64,000 nt of DNA from Eupeodes corollae (taxonomy: Eukaryota; Arthropoda; Insecta; Diptera; Syrphidae). The stretch's first letter is position 1. Each line of letters opens with the position of its first letter. Positions 12,199 through 23,579 of this stretch are shown piece by piece. The stretch is taken from positions 130,201,788 through 130,265,787 of the forward strand of contig NC_079147.1 in NCBI RefSeq assembly GCF_945859685.1, read 5' to 3'. The notes under the pieces were generated by a model that searched no databases, was not told the DNA's origin, and was given only the letters and a program-made list of their open reading frames with translations. The position numbers and the translations under genes are program-made.

Positions 12199-13640
12199 TG
12201 GTGCCGAAACCGTGTGCGACCGAACACCTACGATCTGATGAGTCTAAAAAATAGAGAAACACATAATCTAGATGATCTGTGGAATCTGTGGATCGCCTGT
12301 CTAGGCTTTGCCTATCTGAAGTGCCAATGCTTAGAGCTAACGAAGAGAATGATGATGGTGCTGCAATAATGCATCGATGACAATTTGTGACACACAAGTA
12401 AGTTGCTTCTTTAAGTTCCTGAAAAGAGAGGACGAGTCCGTAGAAAAGACAAACGAAGAGAAACTAAATTAATCTCGCTAAACTGTGACAAATACAAATT
12501 CATGAAGACCTACTCTCAAAACTGCACAAAATAATTATTTTTGAAAAGAAAAACCTGACGGAAGGTGCTTTCGAGTTAAAGCAATCACCTGCAAAACCTG
12601 CTATCGATGTAAGGTACCAGTATATGTTACCCATCGTACTCTCAAACCTGTGAATGTTAACAACTATTCTGCAGTAAATTTATTTACACATCTGATCGAG
12701 AGTAATAAAAGGTATTAAGTATTTGCAAAACATGGATGCTCTACTTTTTCTATGTTTGTTCGTATTGTCGTGGACGGAGGAAGTTAGTTCTTTAAGTCAA
12801 CTCTAGAACTTCGTTTAAATGTACCTGTTCTCGGAGAGAGATGGACAATTTGAGTCCAAAAAGGACAAAGTTTATTACACAGTGAACCTGCAGTAAGCGG
12901 TTAATCGATAATGATCAGTGCCGATACATATTGGCAATTCGCAACAGCAACCAATAAAATCTTGGGACGATTCAAGGCCCATCGAACAAAAAGCGTCCGA
13001 TTTGTGCCTTCAGAAATTTTGGAAGTGTGACATATTGGGAATCGGTTCTGAAGATAAAATGGTGGTAAGTGATTTCATGTTTATAGAAAAGGTGATAGGT
13101 TTAAAGCATCGCTTCCATGGTATATGATTTCCACCCCACTTTATAATTAACATACGTATGCAATCAGTAGTATGTAGTAGACTAATTTTCAGCTACGCCA
13201 GGAACAGACGAACTTCAAGTAGACTTAAACTAATTGATAAACACGCAGTGTATTGCTAATAATGGCTAAAGTATTTTACCCTTTTGTCGTATTCATTTGG
13301 TCAACGTGTCGTAATGAAATCAACTAACTGAGTAAAATCGACATTCCAAGTCAGTTGTCAACAAGTGAAGAGGGGTAAACTTAGATACACGTTTTTGCTG
13401 ACGTAAGTCAGTATGCATTCGGCTGAAGAATAAGTGAGAACTGTTCCTTATAGTGGTGAAATAACGGTAAACTTTATTTGCACAAAGAACAGAGTCGTGC
13501 CTTTAAAAACAATGACCAAAATGAACTTACTATTGCAAAATTGGAACTAACTACAGCCTTGATAGCAACTTGGATTCTTGCGAATTTGCAAGCCATTCTA
13601 CGGATCACTAATGCTGCTTATATTGTTCTTTTTGTACTCT
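12199..13640 (+). pseudogene. BEL/Pao LTR retrotransposon remnant
   Basis: A primer-binding-like site, TGGTGCCGAAACC, is at 12199-12211. The clearest coding match is at 13390-13620: FADASQYAFG, then ITVNFICTKNRVVPLKT, and in a shifted frame IAKLELTTALIATW. Together these reproduce the BEL/Pao block 'FCDAS..AYG....C.KSRVAPLK...IPRLEL..A' that leads into RNase H. Around 12.95-13.07 kb a frame with LQKFWKCD may derive from the RT-leading part of pol. Stops and frameshifts are frequent and the distance from the primer site to the RNase H block is far too short, so large internal deletions have occurred. LTRs were not delimited. Confidence 0.5.
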
Positions 13641-14599
13641 ATAACAGGCAAACGAAGATGATGTACAATTGCATTATGCTTATTAACCTAAGGAATTTAG
13701 TATATTGACTCATCTTCTTCGTGTAACTGCTTGCGTTTTCCGAGGTATTGAGAGATTTTGAAAACGCGATTTTGATTATATTTCTGCTAAGATAGCGCTA
13801 AAGTTGAAATTTACCTGATTTGTCAAGTTTCAAGCCTGCCTCCTAATTCTACACTATTTTCTCTATTTCCATTTTTAGATAATACCATGTCTCCAAGGTA
13901 TTGAACATAATACAACCATCGCTCACCCAAGCACCTTACCTCAAGGAAACGTCCTCTGGGTTTGGACAGCTAAAAAATGTAAGATCAAGTGAGCGTTTTC
14001 TCGGATTTTTGGTTGACTTTCAAATAATGTGGAATTTCATTGTTGAACGAGCTCCATCTCCATGGTGGGGAGGCTTCTAGAAGCGACTGAAAGGGGTGGT
14101 TAAAAAAGTTATCTCGTTATATGTATATACATTTATAAGTATAAAAGTTCATCATAAAGTCGAAAATTTTCGATGTTGACTTTGAACTTGAATGTTTTAC
14201 ATTTATTTAGAATCACAAATAATCATATACAGATGTCAAGCCAATGAAGAAGATTGTCCTATGAAACTGAAAGAGCTTTATTTTAAAAGCTTCTAACAAA
14301 GATTTTTCTCACAGAAATGAAACCTCTCTGTGAAAAATGTTGTTTCTATGATAATTTATTCTTTTACCCCTCCCATGAATTTTTGGTTTTGTTTGTTCCA
14401 AAATCTTTGGTCTATATAAAGAAAAATGGAAGAAGTTTTTCTGGTTCTTTGCTATTGCTTTTGCTTAAAGTTCTGATTTCAATCTCTGTTTGCCTTTTTG
14501 GAAAAATTGTGAAGAAATTTGAAGAGATTTGATTGGTTACAGATATTGTAAGGCCTGTGCATCATCGTTTCGCTCGTACCACAACCATTTACAAGAACT

Positions 14600-15175
14600 G
14601 CGAAAATTTGAACAAACTTTTCTTCAGCGGCTAAGCACATTTCTCACTAGGTGGGTATGTTAATAAACCAAATTGTAGTATTTAGGGTTCTGAGAATCCT
14701 TAAGTAATGAAAGAGAGCCCATTACATCCACCAAACGTCACAGTTTGGTGCGCTCTGTGGTCCGGAAGTGCGATTGGTGAATGTTAATTCGGAGCCGACT
14801 TTTTTGCCTGCTATTGAAGAATATGACTTGGAGAAAATGTGGTTTCAAACAGATGGTGCCACAATACTCCAGCGAATATGGCTTTATTGCAAGAGACATT
14901 TCCTGGCCCTGTAATTTCTTGTCGTGGCGATATCAACGGGCCAACAAGGTCATGCCATTTTACACCGCTGAACTTATTTTTGTGAGGCTACGCGAAAGAC
15001 CGTGTTTACGCGGTTAAACATTTAACTCTTGAGCACTTAAAAACCAACCAATTCGCCAAGTTGTGGCTGAGATACCGCTCAATATGTGTCAAAAAGTAGT
15101 CGAAAATTACCTGAGAAGAATCTATGTTTACAACAATTCGCGTGGTGCTCAATTAAATGAAATATCATGAAAAAA
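14600..15175 (+). pseudogene. Tc1/mariner (IS630-like) transposase C-terminal remnant, copy A
   Basis: Decayed frames read AHFSLGGYVNKPNCSI, a stop, GSENP, LHPPNVTVWCALWSG, then ANMALLQETFPGPVISCRGD, GYAKDRVYA and TLEHLKTN, ending near 15170. These match, in order, the second half of a DDE transposase family abundant in insects ('SDEAHFxLNGYVNKQN', 'VTVWCALW', 'TLEHLK'). The first catalytic Asp is lost: the SDEAHF position reads SG then stop. Several further stops and shifts are present. Similar pieces occur at 35500-35720 and 62296-62690. Confidence 0.7.
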
Positions 15176-15968
15176 ATATTTTGTATGTGTTTTATTTACG
15201 TTTACTTTTGAAACAGGAAAATGTTTTTGTTTTGTTTGCTTGACCGAGTATATTATATATGAAATGGAAGTTTCTTTGTATCTAGTTATGGAAAGATTAT
15301 TCTTTCTGGAGTAAGTAATTGCAAGATTTTCGTTCCGTGTAATTAACATTTAAATTTGTTTTCTTGTACGTCGTATTAGTACAAACATAAGCAAGATGCA
15401 AGAAATTTTTTAAGGATTTAAGAATTTTGAAAATTATTCGGCTTATGTACACAGTTTTGTTTAATACCTGTACATATGCATACTATATTTGCTTGAAAAA
15501 CGAATATTATTTAGGTTGTTTCTAGTTAATTGGGAGGCAACAATTTTAACACCCCTGTCAATTTTAGTATATTTGGAATGGAATGCTAAATTATTATTTA
15601 TATATTGTTATTATAACATTATCGTTTAAAACCTCCAGGAAGGCTTGTTCTGAAAATCTAATATGCCTATTATAGCTATCAACTACATAGAGGCCCCGAC
15701 AGTGAGTTTCGATTTTCTAATCGATGATCGACTTTTTTCGATGTCGATTACTTTATTTCATATTGTAAGTATCGATTTCGATCGAAACTTTTTGATTGGA
15801 CGGTCGTCGATTTTCGATTATTTTCTAATCGGCGCGGAAGAAAGCTGATGTCCAGAAGTTTTTTCTTAGTAACAAAATGTAATTTTTTTGATAAATAAAT
15901 TATTTTAAGGCAAATAAAACGCAAATATTTTTGTATACAGGTCCAAAGCAATAACAAATAAAAAAGAA

Positions 15969-16436
15969 ATGGAAATTTTGGTCAGATTGATGCAGGACAT
16001 AGCGAAGGGGGTTTGCGTTAAAAGCCAAGCAAATCCAAGATGGGAAAAGTTCGCTTCGGAACTTAATGGTGATGATCCTCCAATGCGTACTTGGGAGAAA
16101 TGGTTAAAAGTAAATAGGAAATATTTTTAATACATTTATGTATGTATGTTCCTAATATGAGCTCTTTTATCCAATTAGGTATGGACAGGTTTCAAGTTCA
16201 ACACCAAGAAGAAGATGTCACAAAATAAAGTGGAACAAAAAGCAACTGGTGGTGGACCAAATAAGCTTCACACTTTCATCCAATTGGGAGAAGCTGTAAT
16301 CAAGATGTTGGATATAAACACCGTTGTGGACCCATCTGGAGTTGAGCTCGGTAACTTGGAATCTGCGCAGAATAATAATTTGTCATCACAGGAGAATATC
16401 GAAGAAAATAATGAACTTGAGGTCAAGATTACCTAA
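15969..16436 (+). pseudogene. Harbinger accessory protein, zeste/Myb-like DNA-binding domain
   Basis: Exon 1 (15969-16109) encodes MEILVRLMQDIAKGV...RWEKFASELNG...RTWEKWLK and ends at the donor AAA|gtaaat. Exon 2 starts after ccaattag at 16179 with VWTGFKFNTKKKMSQNK and the diagnostic ATGGGP motif. Spacing of the tryptophans fits the zeste-type Myb/SANT domain that Harbinger elements use to carry their nuclease into the nucleus and onto the element ends. The frame stops at 16436 after about 131 residues. The C-terminal tail seems to continue in other frames to about 16670 (Ser/Thr/Lys-rich, then a charged helix), so a frameshift probably truncates it. An upstream exon may exist (acceptor-like tatacag near 15940). 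Confidence 0.65.
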
Positions 16437-16866
16437 CATGGAATCAATAAGCCTCATTGAACTCCAAAAAAAAGTACATCGGTATCCAACAGCAATGCAC
16501 CAAAAACTAATTCCACAAAAAAAAAACCTTTCTGACGAAAAAGAAAGGATTATGCTATTGGAGAAATCAACAAATTCCTAGGAAACTTTTTTAAGGAAAT
16601 TAAAAAGCCGAATACTGAAAGAAAAATTATTATCTGCAAAAAGATACAAAAAGGTTAAATCAAACCAAAACATTTTGGAAATAAAAAAAACAAAGGTTGA
16701 AGAAATCCAGTTGTGATTGCCAAAACTGGCGCAAAATATAAAAAAAAAACAACAATGAAGTTCTTATTTTTTGTAACCGTGATAAAATTAAGTTTTTGTT
16801 TCTTTTCTAAAAAAATTAAGTTAAATAAAAGTTTTTGTGTAAAGTTTTAAGAATGTGTGTTATTTA

Positions 16867-18491
16867 CACTGCCAATCACTAGGATGAGGCCACATATTTT
16901 TCAACCGATTTTCGGTCCGATACCTGTTGGAATTTGTTTAACCCGGAAAATTTTACTACATGAGAGTAGGTACATATTTTCTTAAAACAAAGTGATACAA
17001 TTATAGGGTTAATTAGAAAAGACCGTTGGAATTTCCCTACATTAATGAATGAGCTACCTAAAAAGGATATAAAAAAGTGAGTCACTAGGATGAGGCCATT
17101 GCGAATATTTCGTTGTAGAAATTCAGATCAGCAATTTTTTTCAAAATTTGGGTTACAATATTTAAGTACGCTTTACAAATAACTATTTTTAAATTTCAAC
17201 TACAAATGGGTTCCGGAAAGACGTTGACAGTAGCAGAAAGAGGACAAATCGATGCTCTCAAGCCGAGAAATAGCAAGGAAGCTGAACAGAAGTAAGACAG
17301 TTGTAAACAACTATCTTGCTGATCCTCAAAACTATGGAAAAAACCAAAAAGGACGCACAGCCCAAGCAACAACATCCCGAGAAAAGCGGTTAATTTTACG
17401 TATTGCTTCAAATTCTACTCAATCAGCTACTAAAATAAGGTCCAAAATCGGAGTATCAGCCAGTATTTCGACAGTCCGAAGGATAATAAGAAAAGATGGT
17501 ACTATCCAGAGAAGAAAACTCAAAAAGAAACCTGTTCTAAAGCAAGTACACAAGGAGCTGCGTATGAACTTTGCAACAGAACATGTCTCTTGGAGCAGTC
17601 AATGGAAACGCGTCGTCTTTTCGGATAAAAAAAAGTTTAGCCTTGACGGCCCCGATGGTTACAACTTTTATTTCCATGATTTAAGAAAAGAGGAACTAAT
17701 TTTGGGAAGACATCACAGCCGTACATCAGGTGTTATGGTGTCGGGAGCTATCACCTACTATGGCAAAATCGAATTGGAGTTTCTTTCTCTAACAATGAAC
17801 GGAAACAGCTACAAATACTTGTTGGAGCGCTCATTTCCGAAGATGAAAAATATTTTTGGACCTCTGCCTTGGATTTTCTAACAAGACAATGCCCCCATCC
17901 ACACTTCCAGGGTTGTGAAAAGCTGGATTTTATCAGAAAACGTAGAGCTTTTGCCATGGCCACCCTATTCACCGGACTTGAACATAATCGAGAACGTATG
18001 GGCAATGGGCATGGCTATCTCGAAAAGTTTATGAAGGCGGTAGACAATTTGAAGACAAGGACTCCCTAATTGAAGCTATCCGTGATGCCTGGGACGATAT
18101 TTCACTTGACTATTTAAAAAACTTTATGATTCCATTCCAAACCGTCTAATAGAGGTCATATCGAAAAATGGGGGGCATACTCATTATTAATTGAGAAAAA
18201 CTTAATAAATAAATGCTTGAAAACCAAAAACTGTAAACATTTCTTTCATTTTTTTGATATTTTATAAGATTTTTCATGTGGCCTCATCCAAGTGATGCAC
18301 TTTTTCATACTGTTTTTAAGTAGCTCTTTAATTAATGTAGGGAAATTCCAACTGTTTTTTTATTACTTTTTTTAAAGAAAATATCTACCTACTCAAATGT
18401 AGTAAATTTTTATTGGTACGAAATTTCCAGCAGCTATAAAGAACGAAAATCGGTTGAAAAATATGTGGCCTCATCCTAGTGATTGGCAGTG
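16867..18491 (+). mobile_element. Tc3-like (Tc1/mariner) transposon with IR/DR-type ends
   Basis: The element is 1625 bp, starts CACTGCCAATCACTAGGATG, ends with its inverse, and is flanked by the TA duplication of Tc1/mariner elements (16865-16866 and 18492-18493). The inverted arms are long, about 215-230 bp. The outer core CACTAGGATGAGGCCA recurs near their inner ends (17083-17098 and 18278-18293), giving two transposase-site-like repeats per arm. It carries one transposase pseudogene. The outer termini match well enough that the insertion looks younger than the Harbinger element it interrupts. Confidence 0.9.
17206..18190 (+). pseudogene. Tc3-like transposase, DD34E type
   Basis: The start is probably the ATG at 17206 (MGSGKTLTVAERGQIDALK); a frameshift near 17255 then leads to the long frame with SSREIARKLNRSKTVVNNYL, the first paired-like helix-turn-helix, and ISTVRRIIRKDG, the second. 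The catalytic core shows VVFSDKKKFSLDGPDG (first Asp), QDNAPIHTSRVVKSW (second Asp) and YSPDLNIIENVW (Glu). All three acidic residues survive, but a TAA replaces the expected Gln codon immediately before QDNAPIH (17879-17881). Further single-base shifts occur near 18025 and 18128, after which the frame ends GG...HTHY at 18190. The layout matches nematode Tc3. It cannot make an active protein. Confidence 0.87.
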
Positions 18492-18493
18492 TA

Positions 18494-19503
18494 TATATGC
18501 TAGAATATTGCTTCTTATAGATAAAGCTTCATTTGTATCAGGTTCCAGATTGTACGGGGCAGTTTCATCATCATCATGACCATGATCCTGTAGTTCTTTT
18601 TCAAGCAATGCAAATATTATGTAAAGCTACACAAACATTTATAATCTGTGTAGCTTTTTTTGAGCTGTTATGCAGTTCACATGCCCTAAGTAGACATCTC
18701 CTGCTTCTGGGTTGCGAAATGGTGTGAGAAGATATGGTTTCAAAGCATATCCAGCATCTCCTGCAGTAGTTCAAAGTACAAATAAGTATTGTATGTATAT
18801 ATATACATACAGGCACAATATACCTAACAGTATTTGTTCCATTTTGATATCATTCTTTGTTTAAACTGGACATATTGAAGACAAATGAGTCGTGTGCTGA
18901 TCCAGGATATTGTGATTTAATAAAACGAATTCTCATTCTATCGTCATAAACCTGAAATAGTTAACCATATAAACTAAACACTAATTGTGTGCACCAAGAG
19001 ACTTACAACCATCGCATTTATGCTGTAAAATCCTTTACGATTATAATATGCGTGTTGAAGATCTTTTTTGGAGATGCTATCTTGATGTGTGTACCGTCAA
19101 TGCACCCTATCACACCTGGTATCACTTTTAAAAATGCATCCTAGCCCGACGGTTTTCTGTTGCAGAATAATTAAATTGAATCCATTTGGAGCAAATGTGC
19201 GTTTCTAGAACTGAGAGCATTTATTATTACCAACACTAACCTGAGCTTTGGGTTAATTTCACTTAGACATTCTATGAAACTTTCTTTAGATAAGCGAAAG
19301 TATTTCAAAAAGCTATAAGAAATATAAAGGAAATGTTTAAAGGTATAGCAAGTAAGAACATTTCCATAGTACAATGTTTCCTCCAGTTAAAGAGGATTAG
19401 AGGTGTCTCACACATGTCTTCTTTTTCTGGCCATTTCAAAATTTTCTTGGGCATTTTCGGTATCTGTGTCACTGTCGCTAAACCACAACTCAATTCCACT
19501 CAT
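18494..19503 (-). pseudogene. HARBI1-like (PIF/Harbinger) nuclease, interrupted by the Tc3-like element
   Basis: The start is probably the ATG at 19503-19501 (MSGIELWFSDSDTDTENAQE). Blocks in order are DTSNPLQLEETL (preceded by a TGA), YFRLSKESFIECLSEINPKL, VIPGVIGCIDGTHIKI with the first catalytic Asp, DLQHAYYNRKGFYSINAMV, a donor gtaagt near 19009, an acceptor ttcag near 18950, VYDDRMRIRF, YPGSAHDSFVF, a second intron, GDAGYALKPYLLTPFRNPEAG, then in another frame RRCLL and ATQIINVCVALHNICIA. Part of the region before RRCLL is deleted. The final codons are split by the Tc3-like element: the residual C-terminus and TAA lie at 16847-16866. Introns and domain order are typical of Harbinger nucleases. 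Confidence 0.8.
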
Positions 19504-19509
19504 TTTTAA

Positions 19510-21850
19510 ATGTTTATTAACTATTTTGATGTATATTAAAAAAGGAAAACTAGAAAACAAATAATGATTTAAAATATTCCCAATATTTTGTAGATTTATT
19601 CACAATAGTGCATTGTTTGTTCGATTGAGTTTCACAATACAAAATACAAAAATCAATCGAAACATTCGAAAAGTTTCCATTCGATTGATAATCGAGGCCG
19701 ATACTTCATACAAAATATTTTTGATGCATTAGTATTATGGCTATCGGCTATCAACTTTGTTGACGAACTGTGAATTTCATCATTATGGTGAATGATTTTT
19801 TGACATACTTGGTATTACTAATATCAGAAAATAGATACACATCAATTTTCATAGCAACCAAAAATTCTTGGTTGATACGTCTCAAATACTTTTTAATTTA
19901 AAAAAAAATTATTATAGAAGGTACGGTTTTTTAATTCTCTTCATAAAATAAAATATACATAAATATAAAGAAACAGCGATTTGTATGCATTTTATTTTTC
20001 AAATTACTTTTATTGACAATGTTTAACTCGGTTGCTATAGGTATGTATGTACATACACATATTTTCGCATGCAAACAAAAAACTTATATTTCAGGATTTT
20101 CAAAGGCAAACAAAAATTTAAAGAAATATAACTTCGACGGAATTGTTTTTTAGAATGGAGAAGAAAATACAAATGAAGTGAACTTCAAAACGTCAAACAA
20201 GAAACAAATCTCATTCACAATAAACTATTCACAATCGGTTCAAAAATTTAAAGTTCATACTCATAATACCGATTCATCAAATAGTTGAAATCAAATAATC
20301 AACTATTAAATTGATACTCACAATAGGACTTGTGAATAAATCTACACTGATTTTTATTAACCAAAGTAAAATTAAAAAAAAAAATTTCTAAAGAATCCCG
20401 CAATCAAAAAATTGTGTTTGATAAGAAAATGGATGTAATACCAATACATGTCACAAAAATCATTCACAATAACGATAAAATCTAATAAAAGTCGCAGTCG
20501 ATCACAAATGTCTAAAGTTGATAATCATAATACCAACTCATTCAATTTCGTGATATCTATTAAGTATTTTACTAGCTATAATAAGGCTGTAATCTTAGAA
20601 GGTAGGTAGGCAGTTTAAAGATGGATGAAAAATAAATACCAATTTCAAAAAAATAGTTACCTACAGGTACCTACCTAAAAATACCAAAATGCGAACATAT
20701 TTCAAAAGTAAAATAGGTAACAGTAAATATTTTGACTGAGGTGACGCCTATGATTTCCTTATTTCTATCATACTTACCTTATCTCTTTAATATGAACGAC
20801 AAATCCAATTTAAATATGATAAGCATTTGTTAACTGTTTTTAATTGTAAACAATGTACTGCTCTTAGCCTACTTCATTGAAGGTAATTGATACATTTTTA
20901 CTAAGAAGTAGTTTTTCTTAGTGTATTTGAATAATTAACCAGTAGGAATTTATTTTTTGTTATATTTTGATATGTATGTGTATGTTGTAAGATGAATTTT
21001 TTTTAAAGAACTACTAAGTATGTGCATGTATTTTCATTAACATGTTTTAGTTTTGAAACTTTTTATTTTTAGGTCTTTTTTTTTGAAAACTTTTTAATGA
21101 CCATTTGCAATTCTTCCACAATAGAACGTTTAATAAAATGGTGACTGTGTCTAGTTTGTAAGTAAATATAAATAAATTAGGTGGCGCAACAGTCCGTTGA
21201 AAACTAGGGCCCAGTGACTTATGTACAACTCTTAACCATTCATGTGTGCGAGTAATGTTGTCAGGGATTGTAAGTATACCATTTATTATTATTGCAAGCA
21301 TTTTCTAATTTTTGTCTGTATTATTTTTGTAGCGTCGAAGCATTGAAATATGTTCTTCATTATCTGTTTGAGATTTCAAACAGAAAATTTCACTTGCTTC
21401 TTTCTACTTACTAGAAACAAACCAAGTTAACAATATTAACTAAAAGAGAAAAAGAGAAAGAAAATAATTTTCCCAAGTGACTAATTCATGGTAAGTTTGA
21501 CTAGAGGCAACACGACTTCTGTCAGAGAGAAAAAACTAAGTTATTTCTCTCTGGCCAAAGCCACACTGGATAATGTGTTCACAAACAACCCTCTTCGTAT
21601 GTATTGAAAATACCTAAGCAGATTGTTATTAGAGTTACCATTTCCACGTTAATGCAAATCATTGTGGATTTTGTTTGGGAGCTTTCAGAATGTGTGCTTT
21701 TTTAGAAGCTTTTGAGAACAAATATGGGAATGGTGTTGTCGCTTGCTGTTTTTCGGTAAGTGAAGTTTATTTATTATTCTTCGTAAATTAATCCTTTGTT
21801 CCTGGAGATGTCAACTTTTTCAAATATTTGTATAAAAACTTAAAATTTAT
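19510..21850. other. Gene-free repeat-like region
   Basis: No coding similarity. The words GTAGATTTATTCACAA (19591) and its inverse (20327-20342), and GTATTATG...TATCAAC (19731) and its inverse (20508-20527), make two overlapping inverted-repeat pairs typical of nested MITEs. Short hairpins occur at 21362-21381 and 21517-21548. Confidence 0.45.
21180..21260 (+). repeat. Dispersed 'GGTGGCGCAACAGTCC' repeat, copy 1
   Basis: GGTGGCGCAACAGTCCGTTG is followed by AACTAGGGCCCAGTGACTT. Related sequence occurs inverted at 26889-26925 (GGGCTGTAGCGCCACC) and direct at 59205-59245 (GGTGGCGCTACAGTCC). This is a repeat I associate with dipteran genomes, but its class is unknown to me. Confidence 0.55.
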
Positions 21851-21854
21851 ATAG

Positions 21855-22859
21855 AACAACGAACTTTCAAGGCTGGACAAAATTTTGTGTGAGGTAAGAC
21901 TTTATGAAAACATCACAAAAATAGGCAGATCAACTCTTCATACCATCTTAAGAAAAGATCTTGTCTTTAAGTACACCAAACGCTAGCGGAAGAACGTTTT
22001 AATAGAACGAAATGATATAATAACATGGAGAAGAAGATACTTGTGCGAAGTAAAAAAACTCCGAGAACAAAATAAAAAAATATATTTCACTGATGAGACA
22101 TGGTTGAATAAGGGACACACTTGTAATAAAACTTGGATAGATCCAGCGGTTACAACACCTCGCCAAGCGTTCAACGAAAGTCTATCAACAGGACTGCGTT
22201 CACCATCCGGGAAAGCAAAATGGCTCATCATTGGCAGTTCTACAGGATTTGTAGATGACGGGCTATTAAGCTTCGTTTCTGGCACCACCGGAGACTACCA
22301 CGAAGATATTAATGCCAGTGTCTATGAATAGTGGTTTAAGAAGATCTTAACGCTTCTGGAGCCCAACTCTGTCATAGTTTTGGATAACACTTCATATCAT
22401 TCAAGGAAGAAAAACAAGGCCCCACCTCTTCTTCCAGAAAAGACGACATCAAAAAAGGGCTGACATGGAATGATATAGCCTTCGAAGTGGATATGGTGAA
22501 AGCAGAGTTATTGGCAATCGTGAAACGTTATAAATCCCCATATGAAACGTACGTTGTTGATCAATTGGCCCACGCAGCAGGACATCAATTGCTTCAATTG
22601 CCACCTTACCACTGCGAGCTCAATCCAATCGATTTTTTTGTGGTTTTGTGGCAAGTTAAAAATAAATCTTTTAAAATGGCCGAAATTAAGGATCTTTCGG
22701 CAACAGGAATTTTCAACGTCGACGCTGAGAAATGCCATGGTGGAGCTGGTAATTGAACCAAAGATGTGGGAGATGGATGTTTTTTCAGAAGATGCAGTGG
22801 AAAGTTTAATAATAAATTTAAATGACGAGAGTAGCAGCAGTTACTCTTCGCCAGAATAA
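21855..22859 (+). pseudogene. IS630/Tc1-type DDE transposase pseudogene, second family
   Basis: An exon begins after the acceptor tttatatag (21854) and reads NITKIGRSTLHTILRKDLVF, a TAG, then RKNVLIERNDIITWRRRYLC and KKIYFTDETWLNKGHT (first Asp). It continues with STGLRSPSGKAKWLIIGSST, TGDYHEDINASVYE, a stop at 22331, NSVIVLDNTSYHS (second Asp) and LPPYHCELNPIDF. The last block normally reads NPIEL, so the third catalytic Glu appears replaced by Asp. It ends in an acidic Ser-rich tail, SSSSYSSPE. Two in-frame stops and at least two shifts are present. This family differs from copies A-C. No terminal repeats were resolved around it. Confidence 0.75.
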
Positions 22860-23579
22860 GGCACTATGCATTTTTTTATATTGAATTTCTTTTAAGTTAC
22901 TTATATTTATTTTATAATATATTGCAATATTTTGTTTGTTATACCGAATTAATTTTATATTCCTTATGCTTGTGTGATATCTTTATAATATAGTTTGAAT
23001 TTATATTATGCTATAAATAAAAACGAATTTATGTTTATATTGATTGTGTGGATAAAAATAATTATTTCGTTCAACATAATTTTTTTACTCAACACCTCGA
23101 ACAAAAAACCCTTAAATTTCTGAGTATTTTCATAATTGAATTTATGTTACTCTTAGTTTTCACAAAGGAGTTTTTAAATTTGTGATTATGTACATAATTT
23201 TGAAATTTTCTTAAACGGAAATTATTTTTAACTTTCAATTTAAAATCAAAAGTTGGTAACCATTAATATTTATCAGAGCTTTCTCGAAATTTATAATGGG
23301 CACTACGGAAACCCTGCAATATTTGCTCTCTCTCACAGCTTTACGAGATTTCACTTGAGTCAGAGTGAGAGGTAACATCCTATCTTCTCTGTACTGACAA
23401 TTTTTGTTTGACAGAGTATAATAATTTGTTAGGTAATAAAATAAATTTTTTTGTATTTGAATGAACTCGTCTAGATTAAAAGCGGCAAAATGCTTCTCTA
23501 TCTTTTTAAAAGTATAGTAATTCATGAGAAAAATTTGTTTTTTGAAGATGATTTTGAGCTTGTAAACCAGTAATCATAA

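Larger units (their letters stand above)
15660..20530. mobile_element. Composite PIF/Harbinger element with a nested Tc3-like insertion
   Basis: A zeste/Myb-like accessory gene on the plus strand (15969-16436) and a HARBI1-like nuclease gene on the minus strand (to 19503) converge, the usual two-gene plan of Harbinger. A Tc3-like element is inserted between and into them. Possible ends are a left motif CTATTATAGCTATCAACT near 15668 and its inverted relative near 20508-20527 (about 14 of 18 matching). A second left-type motif (GTATTATGGCTATCGG...) occurs at 19731. The true right end could therefore be near 19.7 kb, with a separate MITE beyond it. Confidence 0.5.
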
